NCBI GenBank assembly: GCA_900555795.1
Contig: USMP01000063.1
Location: 1-7,334 of the forward strand
Reading direction: 5' to 3'
DNA from: an uncultured Eubacteriales bacterium
GTDB taxonomy: Bacteria > Bacillota > Clostridia > Oscillospirales > Oscillospiraceae
DNA length: 7,334 nucleotides
The position numbers and the translations under genes were made by a program. Positions 5,948 to 7,334 of this stretch are shown piece by piece; the first letter of the stretch is position 1, and each line of letters begins with the position of its first letter. The notes under the pieces are model-generated. The model did no database searches, had not been told where the DNA came from, and was given only the letters and a program-made list of their open reading frames with translations.

Positions 5948-7282
5948 CTAGCGCACCATACAGGGGCGCTTGTTGTCAAATTTCCAGCCGGGGATCAGGT
6001 ACTGCATGCCCACGGCGTCGTTCCGGGCGCCGCCGCCGCTGCACTTGTCCAGATAGAGCTGGTGGGCCTTCTGAATCTGCTCCCGGTCCGCCTCGATTCC
6101 CAGTCCCCCCCTTTGGGGCAGTTCGATGCAGCCGCCCACAATCTCCATGGGCTTCCTGGTGAGCCGCTCCCGGCCCTCCTGCCAGATCCAGTGGGTGTCG
6201 ATGCCGTTCATCTTTCCGGGAATGGCGGCAGCACACTGGACCATCATGGCCAGGGAGATATCAAAGTGGTTGTTGGAATGGCAGCCCCACATCAGGCCGA
6301 AGTCGTTGCACATCTGCCCAACCCGCACGGAGCCCCCCATCGTCCAGAAGTGGGGATCGGCCAGGGGGATGTCCACGCTCTGCAGGGTGATGGCGTGGCA
6401 CATCTGCCGCCAGTCGGTGTTGACCATGTTGGTGGCGGTGGGCATCATGGTGGCCCGGCGGAACTCCGCCATGATCTCCCGGCCGGAAAAGCCGTTCTCG
6501 GCGCCGCAGGGGTCCTCACAGTAGGCCAGACACTTTTTCAGTTCCGGCGCCACCTCCAGCGCCTCCGCAAGGCTCCAGCAGCCGTTGGGGTCCAGGTTCA
6601 CCCGGGCCTCGGGGAAGGCGGCCTTGATCGCCTGGACAGCCTCGGCCTCCTCCCAGGGGGAGAACACCCCGCCCTTCAGCTTGAAGTCCTCAAAGCCGTA
6701 CTTGTCATGGGTTGCCTTTGCCAGGGCCACAATTTTCTCCGGCGTCAGGGCCTCCTCATGGCGCAGGCGGTACCAGTCGCAGGAGGCGTCCGGCTCCTCC
6801 TCATAGGGGAGATCCGTCTTTTTGCGATCCCCCACATAGAAGAGGTAGGAGAGAAACCGCACCTTCTCCCGCTGGATGCCGTCCCCCAGCAGCGCCGCCG
6901 CGGGCACCTCCAGGTACTTGCCCAGCAGATCCAGCAGCGGCGCCTCCACCGCCGTCACCACATGGACGCCAGTGCGCAGGTCGTAGGTCTGCAGGCCCCG
7001 GGCGTCGTCCTTCACATGCTGCTGCAGCCAGCGGCGAACCTGGTTGAGCGTCTGCTTATAGCTGGAGAGTTTGGTGCCCAGCACAAGGGGCTTTACCGCC
7101 TCCAGAGCGGCGGTGATTTTCTCGCCGCCCGGCACCTCCCCCACCCCCTCATTGCCGCTGCTGTCGGTGAGGATCACCACATTGCGGGTGAAGTAGGGGG
7201 CGTGGGCGCCGGACAGGTTCAGCTCCATACAGTCATGTCCCGCAACGGGGTACACGTCCATGTTTACAACTGTGGGAATCAT
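5948..7282 (-). CDS. gudD: Glucarate dehydratase (enolase superfamily)
   Basis: 444 residues, close to the about 446 of E. coli GudD, and alignable by eye with a constant offset of about four. The enzyme dehydrates D-glucarate (and L-idarate) to 5-keto-4-deoxyglucarate with Mg2+, in the cytoplasm. Seen directly: substrate loop [11 protein letters not shown] (24-34); base motif FKLKGG (200-205, K201 and K203); metal-ligand regions LDPNG (D231), [14 protein letters not shown] (E256, E262) and TATNM (N285); and the second catalytic pair D309 in ADPHFWTM and H335 in CHSNNHFD. All catalytic positions are intact. The start at 7282 has AAGGAG about 9 nt upstream. Its ribosome site lies inside the end of an upstream reading frame that stops 3 nt before the ATG, suggesting translational coupling. 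garR follows after 71 nt. The alternative, a GudX-type paralogue without activity, is unlikely given the intact active site. Confidence 0.95.
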   Translation of the reverse strand: MIPTVVNMDVYPVAGHDCMELNLSGAHAPYFTRNVVILTDSSGNEGVGEVPGGEKITAALEAVKPLVLGTKLSSYKQTLNQVRRWLQQHVKDDARGLQTYDLRTGVHVVTAVEAPLLDLLGKYLEVPAAALLGDGIQREKVRFLSYLFYVGDRKKTDLPYEEEPDASCDWYRLRHEEALTPEKIVALAKATHDKYGFEDFKLKGGVFSPWEEAEAVQAIKAAFPEARVNLDPNGCWSLAEALEVAPELKKCLAYCEDPCGAENGFSGREIMAEFRRATMMPTATNMVNTDWRQMCHAITLQSVDIPLADPHFWTMGGSVRVGQMCNDFGLMWGCHSNNHFDISLAMMVQCAAAIPGKMNGIDTHWIWQEGRERLTRKPMEIVGGCIELPQRGGLGIEADREQIQKAHQLYLDKCSGGGARNDAVGMQYLIPGWKFDNKRPCMVR

Positions 7283-7285
7283 AGC

Positions 7286-7334
7286 TTATTGCTCCTTTTT
7301 GAAAATACGGCGGAACCCCGCCGGCTGGGTGCCC
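7286..7334 (-). CDS. C-terminal 15 codons of an upstream gene, possibly AraC-type (runs off window)
   Basis: On the minus strand a frame from the window edge reads GTQPAGFRRIFKKEQ and stops with TAA at 7288-7286, only 3 nt before the gudD ATG. The pattern G-x-x-P-x-x-F-R-R-x-F resembles the last helix of AraC/XylS regulators, where G-x-(S/T)-P-x-x-Y/F-R is typical. Fifteen residues are too few for a firm family call, and non-coding leader sequence remains possible. The tight spacing would make gudD translationally coupled to it. Confidence 0.35.
   Translation of the reverse strand, partial: GTQPAGFRRIFKKEQ

Noticed and set aside
4833..5951. 372-codon plus-strand open frame opposite garR
   Set aside because: Another antisense shadow; garR on the minus strand has intact family motifs throughout.
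1..7334. CRISPR arrays, tRNA or rRNA genes, insertion sequences, prophage or defence genes
   Set aside because: I saw no repeat-spacer pattern, tRNA-like fold, transposase motif or terminal repeats. The window is fully accounted for by metabolic, transport and regulatory genes and their gaps.

Overview
The window is a sugar-acid (hexarate/hexonate) catabolism locus in which every gene I can support lies on the minus strand. GC is high in the coding regions (roughly 60% by eye). Each gene has a strong AGGAGG-type ribosome binding site, and a cre-like element and a PrpR-type regulator are present. Together these suggest a high-GC member of the Clostridia, such as a gut Oscillospirales relative. 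This is inference; no rRNA or other taxonomic marker is present.

Reading in the direction of transcription (right to left): a 15-codon tail of an upstream gene, possibly AraC-type, ends 3 nt before gudD. Then come gudD (glucarate dehydratase, 7282-5948), garR (tartronate semialdehyde reductase, 5876-4995), a strong GC-rich hairpin, a sigma70-like promoter, and a 633-residue PrpR_N/PAS/AAA+/Fis regulator (4839-2938) that ends at a clear intrinsic terminator. A 420-bp control region (2518-2937) follows. It leads into a second transcription unit: an SLC13/DASS-type permease (2517-1225), a UxuA-family dehydratase (1202-228) and the start of a DapA-family lyase (188 to beyond position 1).

The likely pathway is: the permease imports an acidic sugar, GudD dehydrates D-glucarate to 5-keto-4-deoxyglucarate, an aldolase releases pyruvate and tartronate semialdehyde, and GarR reduces the latter to D-glycerate. 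The UxuA-like enzyme would feed in an aldonate through a 2-keto-3-deoxy acid. The DapA-family protein is the only candidate aldolase in view. No GarL and no glycerate kinase is seen.

Two points stand out. First, the regulator has the architecture of a sigma54 activator but has lost the GAFTGA loop, the Walker B acidic pair, the sensor II arginine and one arginine finger; only Walker A is intact. Consistent with this, I found sigma70-like promoters and no -24/-12 element. Second, the control region upstream of the permease carries four copies of a 7-mer (TGAAATT/AATTTCA) in about 70 bp, upstream of a good sigma70-like promoter, with a cre-like site at the predicted start and a long G-rich, structured 5' leader.
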